Positions 32,566 through 43,427 are shown, counted from the first letter of the stretch. The stretch is DNA of 64,000 nt from Pseudo-nitzschia pungens (GCA_037355855.1 CM074764.1:2418001-2482000); one strand, 5' to 3'. Program-made: numbers and translations. The notes: a model not told the origin generated them from the sequence alone.

Positions 32566-33672
32566 TTAATTATTTTTTTTGGGCTTCTTCTTTGAAGGTG
32601 GATGGACCTTTCCAAACACTTTCATTGCGTACTCTTCCGGATCTTCCGTGTGGTAACGCCCAGCGTCCGTGTCGTTCTCCATCTCAGTAGCAATCCTCTT
32701 CGACTGGGAAGCAAAATGTTTCTTATACTCCTGGAAATGTTTCCCAACGAGGAACATTACGGCAGGCTTTTCTCTTTTCTTCCGGTTGTTTTCAGAAAGA
32801 AAAAGGTTTGGAACAGCCTCATCGTAGGTACCCATGAAGTGGACAGAGTAAGGTTTTTCGTCACGATCTATCTTTTCTTCCCATGTCGTGCTGTGCTGCA
32901 AGTTTTTCATATTCTTTGTAGTGACCTCAAAAATCCTACGGGAAGTTCTGTCCTTGAAACATCAGCAACTGGTGCTGGGGGTGGGGGCATGGAGTGTTGT
33001 AGAGGAGCAGTCGGTGGTGGTAGTACTTGTTTTTTCAGCAGGTCGAGCAGCTAGTGGTGGCGCTTGAGGATCAATTGGTGGAATCGGGGGATTTTCAGCA
33101 CGAGGTGGAGATGGAGGTGGAGTTGGAGGATGTTCAGCACGAGGTGGAGGTGGGGGTTTGGTTGAAAGATGTTCGGTAGGAGGTGGAGGTGGGGGATTTT
33201 CAGCAGGAGGTGGAGATGGAGGTGGAGTCGAAGGATGTTCGGCAGGAGGTGGAGGTGGGGGATTTTCAGCAGGAGGTGGAGATGGAGGTGGAGTCGGAGG
33301 ATGTTCAGCAGGAGGTGGAGGTGGGGGATTTTCAGCAGGAGGTGGACATGGAGGTGGAGTCGGAGGATGTTCAGCAGGAGGTGGAGGTGGGGAGTCTTTT
33401 GAAGGTTGAACCGGTGGGGATTTGAGCAGGCGGTGGATTGGGGCTGAAGGCAGTGGTGCCTTTCAGTTGTTCTTGCTAGGCTTGCGTCTCGTTGACTGTG
33501 CATAGGTTACTTTCTTTTGGACACGGAGCTGCAATGGTTGAAGAAGGGCATCTGTGCTTTTTGGGTCATTAGGGTCGTAGATGGCTGCGAATCCAGTTTG
33601 CACAATTGAAGCTTTCTGATTTACGAACAATTTCGCGCGCGCGGGAATGGAAATTAACGTTTTTTTTTCCAT
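32566..33672 (-). pseudogene. R2, Pro-rich repeat protein starting inside the X terminal repeat
   Basis: A 369-codon frame from ATG 33672, which lies within the right TIR (MEKKTLISIPARAK), to TAA 32566. It is broken only by two TGA codons, at 33463-33465 and 32962-32964, with the same frame before, between and after them. Parts in order: a short N-terminal region (FAAIYDPNDPKSTDA), a long proline-rich spacer of 22-residue units (PPPSPPPAENPPPPPPAEHP) encoded by a 66-bp tandem repeat (about 33100-33400), and a charged C-terminal domain (YSVHFMGTYDEAVPN, AVMFLVGKHFQEYKKHF, basic tail). Function unknown. Placement of the start codon in the TIR ties gene and element end together. Confidence 0.6.
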
Positions 33673-33680
33673 AATGTTCC
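33621..33680 (-). repeat. Element X right terminal inverted repeat
   Basis: Reverse complement of 18101-18158 with about two differences. Encodes the first residues of R2. Immediately followed by the TSD of element Z. Confidence 0.88.
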
Positions 33681-33904
33681 TGGACCTTCCGGAACAAAGA
33701 TAGTTTTCGATGCGCGGACCGCGCGATTTTTTATTGCAGTTAGTCATTTTGAGGGTATCCCCTTAAATTAATTATCTCCCCCAAAGAAACTCGCATTTTT
33801 TGGGATCGAATGGGACAAAAAAACTCGCATTTTTGCTCTGAAAAAAAAACACGTATATACAGCAATAAATGCGAGTTTTCAGCACTGTGGCAAAGCAACA
33901 ACGC

Positions 33905-34255
33905 GTCGATAATACAGGGGGGACAGCAAGCAGCAAGCAGCAACGTGTCGATATACAGGGGGGGGGGGACAGCAAGCAGCAAGCAGCAGCAACGCGTCGA
34001 TAATACAGGGGGGGGGACAGCAAGCAGCAAGCAGCAGCAACGCGTCGATAATACAGGGGGGGACAGCAAGCAGCAAGCAGCAACGCGTCGATAATACAGG
34101 GGGGGGACAGCAAGCAGCAAGCAGCAACGCGTCGATAATACAGGGGGGGGGACAGCAAGCAGCAAGCAGCAACGCGTCGATAATACAGTGGGGGGGGGGA
34201 CAGCAAGCAGCAGCAACGCGTCGATAATACAGGGGGAGGGACAGCAAGCATAATT
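33905..34255. repeat. Minisatellite of about 43 bp with long G runs
   Basis: About eight units built on AACGCGTCGATAATACAG, a run of 4-10 G, then ACAGCAAGCAGCAAGCAG. Unit length varies through the G run and the number of AGC triplets. Lies inside element Z. Confidence 0.92.
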
Positions 34256-34261
34256 TTAATT

Positions 34262-34478
34262 AAGCACCTCTCTTAGCAAATCGACTCCCGGGTCGTTGCG
34301 CCTCTCTTAGCAAATCGACTCCGTCATCGTTTCGCCTCTATTAACAAATTGACTCCGCTGTTGCGTCTCGACTCAGCTGTTTTGCCTCTATTAGCAAATC
34401 GACTCCGTCGCCGTTGCGCCTCTATTAACAAATCGACTCCGTCGTTTTGCCTCTATTTTAACAAATCGACTCCCTCGT
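34262..34478. repeat. Tandem repeat of about 33 bp inside element Z
   Basis: Six degenerate units built on TGCCTCTATTAACAAATCG and ACTCCGTCG. No coding role seen. Confidence 0.85.
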
Positions 34479-34714
34479 CGAAAAAAAATTTTGCAAAGAA
34501 AACTCGCACTTTTTCTGTCCGTTGAACGAAACTTGCATTTAATGCGAGTTGAAGTCCCGTGAAAACTTGCACTTTTTGGTCTCGAAAAAAGTGCGGAAAA
34601 AAAGTGCAAGTTTATCCCCCTAAAATTGTGCTCCAAAAGGGGGATGAGCATTGACCAGGTCGACTTAAAATCGCGCAGTCTGCGCGAAATATTTTCAGTT
34701 CCGGAAGGTCCTGG

Positions 34715-35562
34715 TGTAACATGTTAATGTTACGATCCTACAAAAGTCTCTAAATGATTATTGAATCCCGCATGTACTCCAATTTATGTGGTATTCATGT
34801 ATGTATGTTTGGTATATATACACATACAACGGATATTGATTAGATACCCAAATATCAAAAGTCTTATGACTCGCTGATAATTGATATCATGTCTCGATCG
34901 CTCATTCATTCCATACTCAAGAAATTATTCCCATCTTGCAAAGTATTCAACCATTCTCTTTTATAACACAATTTCTTTAATCACACCAATTTATTAATCA
35001 TTCATCTTTAAAATACCTCTATCACGTACCACTCAATCTAATTCTACCCTAGAGTGTTACACAGTAATTACTGTCCGCTTGAAAGTAGAAGACAAAGACA
35101 TGAACTCAGTACTGAATCTAAAACATCCTTTATCCTAAACAACAGGTATACATTGATACCCTGACAAGCAAGAACTACGAAAGACATCGATCGAATCTAC
35201 GAATGGATCGAACGAAACAACGGCAATTTCCGATACGATCGATCAAACACCGAATCGATCGAACGCTCCACAAAGCAATTCAAATCTCCGATCGATCAAA
35301 CACCAAATCGACCAAACAATACAAATCAACCATGGCAGGACTATACAGAGATCCTCCGGTTAATTACATCCCTTCCTTCAAGAGGAACAAGCCAAAGCTC
35401 ACCAAGCTCTCCATTACAGATGCCAATGGCAATCAAGACAGCATGAAGATCCCTCTATTCACCAACAAAGGAGGTCTAGAAGAATTGCTATTTATAGAAG
35501 AAGCCTTCAGGAACACTGCCAAGCTCCTAAACTTACCAATCAACAAATACATCACTCACTTC
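34715..35562 (+). mobile_element. Gypsy fragment: LTR plus start of gag (F-like family)
   Basis: A 347-bp LTR (34715-35061; TGTAACATGT...GTGTTACA) abuts the TSD of element Z. It is followed by the 14-bp palindrome at the primer-site position (35061-35074), a leader and the first part of a gag starting MAGLYRDPPVNYIPS at 35332. The gag runs about 80 codons to IKCF and then fuses into an E-family LTR remnant, so it is truncated. Confidence 0.8.
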
Positions 35563-36000
35563 ATCAAATGTTTCCATTCTCAATTCGCATAACAATATCT
35601 CATAAAGTATCTAAACATTCACAATTTTCATACCACTCCAAAATTTCTACTCTAGACCGTAACACAGTAATTACTGTTTGTGCTTTATAGTAGAAACAGT
35701 AGAACTCAGTACTGAATTCAAAACACCAACAAACTCAACAACAGAGGTAACTTGTATCCCTGACAAGAGACATCAACTAAAACAAACAAGCAAAGAAGAC
35801 AATGGCCGGCATCTACAGGGACCCACCAATCATCTACAAGAGCTTGTTCGACAGCTCTAAACCCAAGCTCGTAACCCTATCGGTTTACGATTCCAAATAT
35901 CACTCGGATAGTGTCAAGGTGCCCCTGTTTACTGACAAGGGGGGACTAGAAGAACTCCTCCACACTGAAGAAGCCTTCCTAAACGCCGCAGAAGACCTTG
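35563..36000 (+). mobile_element. Gypsy fragment: LTR end plus start of gag (E family)
   Basis: About 100 bp of the 3' end of an E-family LTR (ending CCGTAACA at 35664), the palindrome 35664-35677, a leader, and a gag start MAGIYRDPPIIYKS at 35802. The gag is cut after NAAEDL at 36000 by an inverted F-family LTR piece. Likely the continuation of the broken LTR at 17879-18098. Confidence 0.75.
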
Positions 36001-36225
36001 TAACACTCTAGGGTAGAATTAGATGGAGTGGTACGTGATAGAGGTATTTTAATGATGAAAGGTTAATAAATTGGTGTGATCAAAGAAATTGTGTTACGAG
36101 AGAGAATGGTTGAATACTTTACGAGATGGGAATGATTTCTTGAGTATGGAATGAATGAGTGATCGAAGATTATCAGCGAGTCATAAGACTCTTGATATTT
36201 ATCTTGATACTTGAATATCGAACTG
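36001..36225 (-). repeat. Inverted, truncated F-family gypsy LTR
   Basis: Begins TGTAACACTCTAGGGT, the reverse complement of the F-family LTR end, and follows it for about 225 bp before similarity fades. Confidence 0.75.
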
Positions 36226-36758
36226 TAAATATATATATAAGGACGGTATTACAGAAACTTCGTCCTCCGGGTTACTTTACGCTAGAGGGCATGCGTAACG
36301 GTCCAAAAACGCTTTTTGAGATAACATTATAGCTAGATAGATCTCTGTTTAAGGTCTCTACTGGTATGCTCCATATACTCTAATTCCTGTTAGTTTGGAA
36401 GTTATGATCTTTTTTCGATCTTATGACTTAAGTATGGGCCTCGTGCACCGCGCGCATGGTAGTTGCAATAGTAATTTTTTTAATCCTGTCAGCCATACAA
36501 GCCTCCACGATTGTTAAGTTTCTTCATACTGCAGCTTCCCCCCTCTCTTTGTTTTTTGAATTAAAAAAAAAAACACATCTTCGGCGTTTGCTCTGTTTTC
36601 CATTCATTGCAACTACTCATCATCCTTGTGAGCACCACAGCACCTCAGCACCTCTACTGTTATACAAACGAATCAACACTGCTGCTGCTGGTTGATCCAC
36701 AGCAACAAAGCGCTCACAAATTCAAGCAGTACAACTAGAGATAGCAAGCAAAACAAGG
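36226..36758 (+). other. Upstream region of the DUF7869-type gene
   Basis: About 530 bp with no credible gene. It probably holds the promoter and 5' leader of the following gene. A short A11 run lies near 36568. I find no LTR or TIR that would tie the gene to a known element. Confidence 0.4.
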
Positions 36759-39025
36759 ATGCCACAAGGAACAAAACAATGGCATCCGTTCTGCGATTTC
36801 CAGGATCACACCACCTGCTTTCAACAATGGGAGAAGCTAGAGATCTGCAAGGACTACCTCTCCGAGAAAGCGCAAGAAGGATGCAAGTGTTTAAGGAAAA
36901 GAAGAGAACTCCCTTGTCGGTGCCTTGAAATATTACAAGGAGGAGAAGTTAACCAGAATTTGCGGGACGCTGTTGCCCTTTACATGGTGGAATTTCATGA
37001 GAGGAAGAGGGAAGACCAATACACTACTTTGATTGACTGGATAAGATACAGCGACGCCACACTCAGCGTTCTTGAGGATAGCTTAGAGGAGCCAACTTAT
37101 GGCACCAACACAAAACTATTCTTTCTACCCTTTGTCAACCGGCAGGGGGGAGATAAGGAATCGATGCCCATACCGACAGATCTATCTCAGCATAAAGTAT
37201 GCAGATCTGCAATTGCTGTTATACTTGATTGGGGGATAGGCAAATGGGATTCCTGTCGACGCTTCATTAGATCAAACAGCTCACCAAGCCATGGACTGAA
37301 AGGGAAACGCCCAAACAATGTAAAAGAATTCGACGCTGCTTTCTTGAAACAAGACTTGCACGAATACTTCACACAGATGGAAGACTTAGCTCAGCCTGCT
37401 GCTACACAATTCATCCGGCAAGAGGTTGGCGTCGGACTTAGAGAGAGTGAAGAGGGAATCGTCGACTTGCCCCCATCTTTTACAAAAAGAACAATGTACT
37501 ATCGATACTGCTTGGAGAGGGGATGGACGATATCAAAGAAACCAAGAACAATACTGGAAGCAACAAAAACAGAAGAGTTTGAGGGGGACTACCAAGAAAT
37601 TTGCTCGTGGTACTACTTCCTCACCTACTGGAAGACAAACCTCCCAAAGCTTAGAGTAATTAATAGGAGTGCTGACGTCTGCTCCAAATGCCATGTCTTC
37701 AGGAATCGATTGCGGTACGTTCGATACGAAACAAGTACAGAGCCGGGGATGCTGTCATCTTTCACTGAAGATAGTATCCAAGCTTTTTACAACAGCGCCG
37801 CCGCCAATCAAACACAGCATCAGTGTGTGCCTGCTCCTCCACCCCCTTCTGCTGGTGGTACTAAACTTTTTGATTCATCTTCAGTTGTGATTGCACGCAG
37901 GGACAAGAGACCACCTGATCTGTACTCTCCATTGCTGCTTGAAGAAGAAGAGGCTGCAGCTGAAAACGCACGGATACTGGAAGAAGCAACGCTGCATGTC
38001 CACCAAGCTGCTGATCAGAGGAAGCTTGCAAACGAGAAGATACAGCAGGCCCTCCACGATGGAATAAATAATGTCCCACACGAACGCCAGACTTATAGTT
38101 TTGTTGTGGATTATTGCCAAAACGCCGGTCTCCCCAACCTCACAGCAACTCAGCCAGGGGACACATACTACATGACACCTCTAACAGTACCAATACTTGG
38201 ATGTGTCGATTGTTCTGTAATGGGGGGGTTCTTAGACGCTTACATCTACCATGAGGGAGTCGGTGCAAAGGGAGGGGACAACGTCGCATCGATAATAATG
38301 GCAAACTTAAGGAAGAAGGGATACTTACAAGAAGACTCCTGTGGATATGAACTTAATGTTATTATGGACAACTGCCAAGGGCAAAATAAGAATAACATGG
38401 TACTGAGACTGGCATTGCTTCTAGTCGAAGCCGGATATTTTTCAAACGTCAATTTCTGTTTTTATGTAGTGGGTCACACAAAGAACGTTGCCGATCGATG
38501 GTTCAATATCATGAAGAAGAACTATCGAAACCAGAACCTGTTCACTATGGAGCAGCTAGCAACTGCCCTCTGGGCACACGAGCATATCGATGTTACAGTG
38601 ATAAAGAAAGGTGAATTCAAAATGTTCGGCAAGTTCTTAAATATTTTTTATAAGAAGATCAAGAATGGAGCAGTTCAACCCGGGCACATCTTCAGTGTAG
38701 GGAGCTATAAGCCGACGACAATGATAATTAAACAAGACCGACTTGGAACAGGGACAGTTGAAGTACAGGATCTTGCGAAGCGAACCCCGGTTGCTATGAA
38801 TCGATGGAAGGAACTTCGAGAGTTAGTATTACTCGAAACGCATCCCTGTACAGGAATTAAGGATATCAAGAAGATTGAACTCTATACCAAGTGGAGGAAA
38901 CTGGTGTTTGCTGAATACAGAGATATCATTTGCCCTTATCCAGGGGATGACGTCATGCTTAAGTACAAGGATGAGCAAAGGAGGAAAGCTTGCGAACGAG
39001 CTGCTCGGAACAGTGGCAGGAGGAC

Positions 39026-39057
<32 letters not shown>

Positions 39058-39083
39058 AGAAGCGAAATTCCCGTGGTAATTAG
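36759..39083 (+). CDS. DUF7869-type protein, intact, 774 residues
   Basis: Open from ATG 36759 to TAG 39083 without intron or stop, unusual in this wreckage. The N-terminus is Cys-rich (positions about 12-58, ending CKCLRKRRELPCRC). A CSKC pair lies near residue 306. There is a proline patch, then a Glu/Ala-rich probable coiled coil near 390-430. The C-terminal half has the family signature: QPGDTYYMTPL, GGDNVASII, DNCQGQNKNN near 535 and VVGHTKNVADRWF near 571, then YRNQNLF. These Asp, Gln and His positions look like an RNase H-type fold as in integrase or transposase-like proteins; that reading is inference. The tail is poly-Ala (from AGC triplets) and basic. It may be a domesticated or mobile-element nuclease. 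No TIRs found. Confidence 0.85.
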
Positions 39084-39694
39084 TATTCCTGTCTTAATTA
39101 GTATTCCTGTCCCTCTTAGTAATCTTATTATTAATTCTAATCGTAAACGCTCTCTTAGTGGTCTTATTGTAGTCTTATTGTAGTCTTATTGTAGTCTTAT
39201 TGTAGTTAGTAGTACTACTATGGACGTCACAGAACACAAATTTGCAGTTGAAATGGGAGCAAAATCAAGTTTTGGAGTGAACACCACTGCTGCTGGATGA
39301 ACTCAGCAATCCCCCTCATAATTAGAGCAGAGGACTAGAGGTCTATCAAAAATTAAATTACAATTTCCTAATACTTTGGGAGGTATTTACACCCAAAGCC
39401 CATCTCAGCAGGTAGTAGTAGTGCTGGAGTAGGAAATTTTTTTTGTGATCCCACCTCACAAATTCCATGATTCAAGTATCAATCCTTCTCAAATTATACA
39501 CAGAAAAGACTTCTATCAAAAAAGAAATCACAAATTCCCAATACTTTAGGAGATATTAACACCCAAGGCATATCTCATCAGGTACTATGAGTAGGGGAGA
39601 ACAGGTGCAATTCGCATGGTAAAGTTGTGTAGAAATCTACGTATTTTTAGTACTGGAACATCGGAACGTTGGACAAAATGCGCAATGCGCAACT
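39084..39694. other. Spacer with short tandem duplications
   Basis: No gene seen in 610 bp. It has TTAGTATTCCTGTC twice (39080-39110) and TCTTATTGTAG four or five times (39160-39205). A diverged direct duplication of about 90 bp (about 39340-39440 and 39510-39600) is built on TCTATCAAAAA, AATACTTT.GGAG and ACACCCAA. It probably includes the 3' end of the preceding gene. Confidence 0.65.
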
Positions 39695-40016
39695 GTGAGA
39701 GGTGCGCTGGAGCAAAATTATTTAAAGCTGCTGTCAACTGCTGGAAATACAGCAGAACAGGCATCCCCGAATAGGAGCAATGTGGCTCCTATTCTTCTAA
39801 CCAATGTACAGTACATACAAGGCATCCCTCTCAAAGCAAGACCACTACTCGCACTACTTGATAGTGGATCTTCCAGAACTCTATTTAATAAAAGAGCACT
39901 ACCATTTGGTACGCTACCAATCAGAAGCAAGCATCAAGTCCTAACTACAACAGCAAATGGAAGCTTTGATACTACAGAATACATCATTATGAAAAACATC
40001 AAGCTACAAGAGTTCA
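39695..40016 (+). pseudogene. Gypsy element D, pol fragment, 5' side
   Basis: Protease region of a gypsy pol (GALEQNYLKLLSTAG, LLALLDSGSSRTLFN) without its 5' part. Ends at NIKLQEF where copia C is inserted. The frame continues on the other side of C at 49879 (SNYTINRQEATLF). Confidence 0.9.
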
Positions 40017-40930
40017 TGCGTTGATATCCGCTCGTCAGCGGTCTTCGGGGAACTTAATCGTAGATATAAACTGTCTCGTACTGGTCTAAAAAATAGGGGA
40101 AAGCCTTAACAATAATAAGACGTAAAGTCCTGGCAAATCGTGAGTCTACAGTGGACTGTTCAAGGTCTATTGCATACACTTAAGCAATACAAGGCACTTC
40201 CCTAGAGGTACATCGGGATCGGTCGTAAGGGAGGGCATGATAGGTGTGTTTATTTTAGAGTGAAATATAAAGAGTGAATAAAGGGAGCTGAGCGCTCGCT
40301 CAGCTCGTATCGTGACATCGATCCGCTAACTCGCTAACTCGTATAATAACAGCGCTCCATAGCTCTGGTACTGTATTCTACGGGTAGCGTCTCGGAGTAT
40401 CGTAGCGTAGCTTCGCTTAATTAAGCTTTGCTTAATTATATCCAATCGTGTGCTAGCTCACTTATGCTAGCACGTTTGGTAACTGTTTGGGCCGGGTATG
40501 CGGTCACGGTATATATTATACACCAATGACCCGACCCCGGCGGTAGCATCGTATCTTAGCATGATATTATGGTATGTAGCACCATCAGTATCTCGTAGCA
40601 TTAGCAACCCTAACCCTGTAGCATTTAGCTACACCATAAAAGGTGCTTTACTCGGGGTACGTACGATTGGTACAAATCGTACGCGTCGACCCTAGTAAAC
40701 TCTGCTAGCATCCATACTAAACAGGATAGTAGGATATAGGTCTGCTGCTAAGCCTGTTGCTAAGCCTGTTGCTAAGCCTGTTGCTAAGCCTGTATGCTAC
40801 CAATTAGCACACATCTCAGCACTCAGCTCAGCACCTGTTAGTCAGCTACTGGGTGTTGCTGACTGTAGCCCCAGTAGCCCTTCTACACAGGAGCCTTAGC
40901 ACAGATCATAGCACACTGGATATCTTCATA
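40017..40930 (-). repeat. Copia C 3' LTR
   Basis: 914 bp, begins TGCGTTGATATCC on the plus strand and ends CTTCATA. Same hairpins as in A and B. It is followed by GTCCCCGTGA (the priming tract in element sense). Confidence 0.94.
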
Positions 40931-41798
40931 GTCCCCGTGATTCATACCAGTGGCCCTGTACTGAGCAATTATACTGGTCCCCGGAAACAGATACTCCCAG
41001 GGGAACACCAATACTCCTGCTTGTTGTACCAGGACACTTGGATGGATCATAACAGAATTCAGGGATGCTTCCATATAACTTGTCAGAGATCAAACTGCAC
41101 CAAATATTGCAGTTCTTCTATCAGAGGCCCGGCCAATTTATTGTAGAAAAAAAAGAGGGGGTTGGACCGAAGGACATTTTGCCCTTGGTCCGATTCCTTA
41201 ACACATATAAGGACATATCAATTGGCCTATTGTTGTTTCAAATCTTTATAGTCCCCGGAACCGGTGTACCGGGAGACTCCCAATATATAACATATATCAT
41301 AGGATCAGGTCGGATCGGATTCGAAGTCTGCTGCAACCAAATAATCCATCATCCGTAATCGGAATCGAAATCTGCTGCGTTCCGAAAGAAGGTTGCATCC
41401 GGAACAAGGTTGTATCCGAAATCGAAATCAACATCCGAGGCGTTCGAAGAATTCGTTGCTTCCGAAACACTGCATCCGAAACATTGCGTCCGAAACTGTT
41501 CGTAATCGAAACCAAAATCGAAATCGACTGCTTCCGAAAACGTTGCAACCGAAATCGAAATCTTCTGAAATCCACTGCGTCCGAAAATCGTTGTGTCCGA
41601 GCTGCTTGTCAGCGTCCAAAGGTTCCTGAAATAGTGCAGCTGGCAGCTATTTGCCACATGCAACGCTCGCAGTGGCTCTTCAACATCGGACCATTAAGGT
41701 CCCCGGGACCATTGTCCCCGGGACATCGAAATAACAGATTGCATCCACACTGCTTGCCAGAGATCAAAGTACCTCAAATAGTGCAGCTGGAGCAATTA
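40931..41798 (-). other. Copia C 3' noncoding region
   Basis: The conserved 3' block (40931-41300) matches A and B. 41340-41595 is the degenerate AATCGAAATC-type repeat. Around 41652-41693 there is a second copy of the pol end (the GPxLKxHCERCMW coding words), so the pol terminus is tandemly duplicated. Confidence 0.7.
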
Positions 41799-41940
41799 CC
41801 ACATGCATCAAGCGCAGTGGGCTTTCAAAGCCGGACCATTCAACAGTTTGGTGAATAAGTCAGCAATATCGGTCTTGCCAAGCTCCTTTGCAATTTGGAT
41901 TGTGCCAGCAGCAATAGACTCTCTTGCTTTGTGGTAATGA
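41799..41940 (-). pseudogene. Copia C, end of RNase H
   Basis: Encodes the HKARESIAAGTI to ADLFTKLLNGPAL region that ends Pol in A and B. Detached from the rest of RNase H, which lies at 46290. Confidence 0.85.
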
Positions 41941-43427
41941 GGCTAGTGGACATCGTTCAAGCACTCAGGGCCTTTTGCCCTACACACCAAAATAAATCAT
42001 TCGTCGTTTCGGTTCACTTGAACCACACTGGTTCATGAATGGTTGCTGTCGGACCGTGACGGTCCCGGAACTGGTGGCTGTGTTAGTACAGCTCTCGTCG
42101 TGGTTAACATGACTCATCTGAGGGGTTGATTCAGCTGTTCTTGTGCATCCGCTTGTTCGCGCAGCTCGTGTCCTGCTTGGGCATAATCCCAGATCCGGAG
42201 CGCGCTGCTATTGCAATTCGTTTCGTTTGTTCGTTCGATCATGAGCAGGCTGTCCCCGGAATTGTAGAACTGCAACTGTTCTACTCGATTCATTCGTAGG
42301 AACACTTCTCCACTCGTTATCATAGATCCAAAGTGAAACGCGCTGCTTTTGCAACTTGTTCATTCGTTCGGTCGTGAGTATCGGATCACGCCGCTCAATC
42401 GATATATTCAAAACCACGCTGCTCTTGTAACGGGATGACCGTTTCATTCGATGGTTGTCCCCGGAACGGCAGTTCTGTATTCATAGTATCGAACATAACA
42501 AATTCAGTACCACATCTTCAATACTGGCCTCTGCGTTGGACTGAATTGAGTAGTCTTCGATAGATACATTCAATCGATACATTCAATCGATACATTCAAT
42601 TGGCCGTATCAATTAGCGTCATTTGAAGTGACTGGTTTAAATACATTCAATTGGTCGTAGCAATCAGCATCATCCGAAGTATCTGAGGCACTGCTAGGTC
42701 GTGATTCCGCACGAGCATTTACCATGCGCTCGCCTAGCTGCCTGTCTCGTGTCAACCTCAATGCTGTTTGCAATCGTCTGTTTGGTGCAACGCTGTTGCG
42801 GTTATCGTAGTTTTGTTACACGCAACACCGTCGCTGTTCTGTACAGTGTGTCCTCGTAACGGGAGGATCGCCTAACACTACTTGGCTATGAGCAACGTCG
42901 TAAGCCTTCGTACGTCATGCAACTCCGTTGCGCTTCCATTGTTCAGCCTAACTAGTATTCAACCTGTAACAGGGACAGCATGTCCCCGTATCAGTATCAT
43001 TCCACATATACAGGCTTGGTTCTTGCGAGGCTCATACTCGGATAAATCACTGTTTAGTTCACTTGGTGGCTCCAACCATATGAGCGTACGCATGCTTTGC
43101 TGTAGCGTCGGCGCTCCATCTCTAACAGAGACCACACGTCCCTGTATCTGGAGCGCTTATGTTAGTCTAAGCGTCCTGGTAAGCGGAGCACTGTCAGCAT
43201 TCAGGTTGGTTGCATCTGGCCATGGTCTTGCAACGGCAGTGAGCCACAGCTCTGTGTCTGCAGGCTAGATTCTCGGATAACCTCAACTTTGTCCCCGCGA
43301 GTTTTCGATGGATCGCCGTGCGCAGCTGTAACACACCAGCTGTAACGTGTCGCTCCAGCAGCGCGCCACCTGTTACTTCTCTGCATAACATTGGCATCGC
43401 ACTCTGCTGTACATTCCTTGAACGTCC
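41941..43427. other. Copia C interior, unidentified sequence
   Basis: About 1.5 kb with no credible gene and no match to A or B that I can see. It contains tandem CGATACATTCAAT words (42545-42600) and several GTCCCCG heptamers. Frames present (e.g. 42882-43268) have no recognisable domain and atypical composition. Confidence 0.5.

Larger units (their letters stand above)
18101..33680. mobile_element. TIR-bounded multigene composite element X
   Basis: Bounded by inverted repeats of about 58 bp (18101-18158 and 33621-33680). Removing the nested copia B and a 0.2-kb MITE leaves roughly 5.7 kb. It holds four or five reading frames with no transposase I recognise: L1 (plus), L3 (minus), L2 (plus), R1 (minus, spliced) and R2 (minus). 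Arrays of a 28-bp palindrome lie inside, next to an inverted copy of the 3' end of R1. Genes on both sides converge on the palindrome arrays. The class is unknown. No clean target duplication is visible because the left flank is a broken LTR and the right flank is element Z. The two ends might also belong to separate elements of one family. Confidence 0.55.
33684..34709. mobile_element. Nonautonomous TIR element Z with internal minisatellites
   Basis: 1026 bp, TIRs beginning ACCTTCCGGAAC, flanked by a perfect 5-bp duplication cctgg (33679-33683 and 34710-34714). Subterminal hairpin-like words (GCGCGGACCGCGCG, GCGCAGTCTGCGCG) and repeated ACTCGCATTTTT motifs lie at both ends. Two tandem arrays fill the middle. 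It encodes no credible protein: the many Cys/Leu/Val/Pro or Gln/Ser frames come from the arrays. Confidence 0.85.

Noticed and set aside
33740..34251. Several overlapping 90-160 codon frames rich in Cys/Leu/Val/Pro
   Set aside because: Products of the G-run minisatellite inside element Z. They exist in every frame.
33905..34255. CRISPR-like array
   Set aside because: Units are contiguous and vary by slippage. There are no unique spacers, and the context is eukaryotic transposons.
36459..36695. 79-codon frame upstream of the DUF7869-type gene
   Set aside because: No Met context or homology, includes an A-run. More likely 5' leader or promoter.
40498..40695. Identical 65-codon frames at 40498-40695 and 49442-49639
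   Set aside because: Both lie in the two LTRs of copia C. The identity reflects LTR duplication and the frame is not conserved in A or B.
42882..43268. 128-codon plus-strand frame inside copia C
   Set aside because: No domain, no counterpart in other copies, lies in unidentified decayed sequence.
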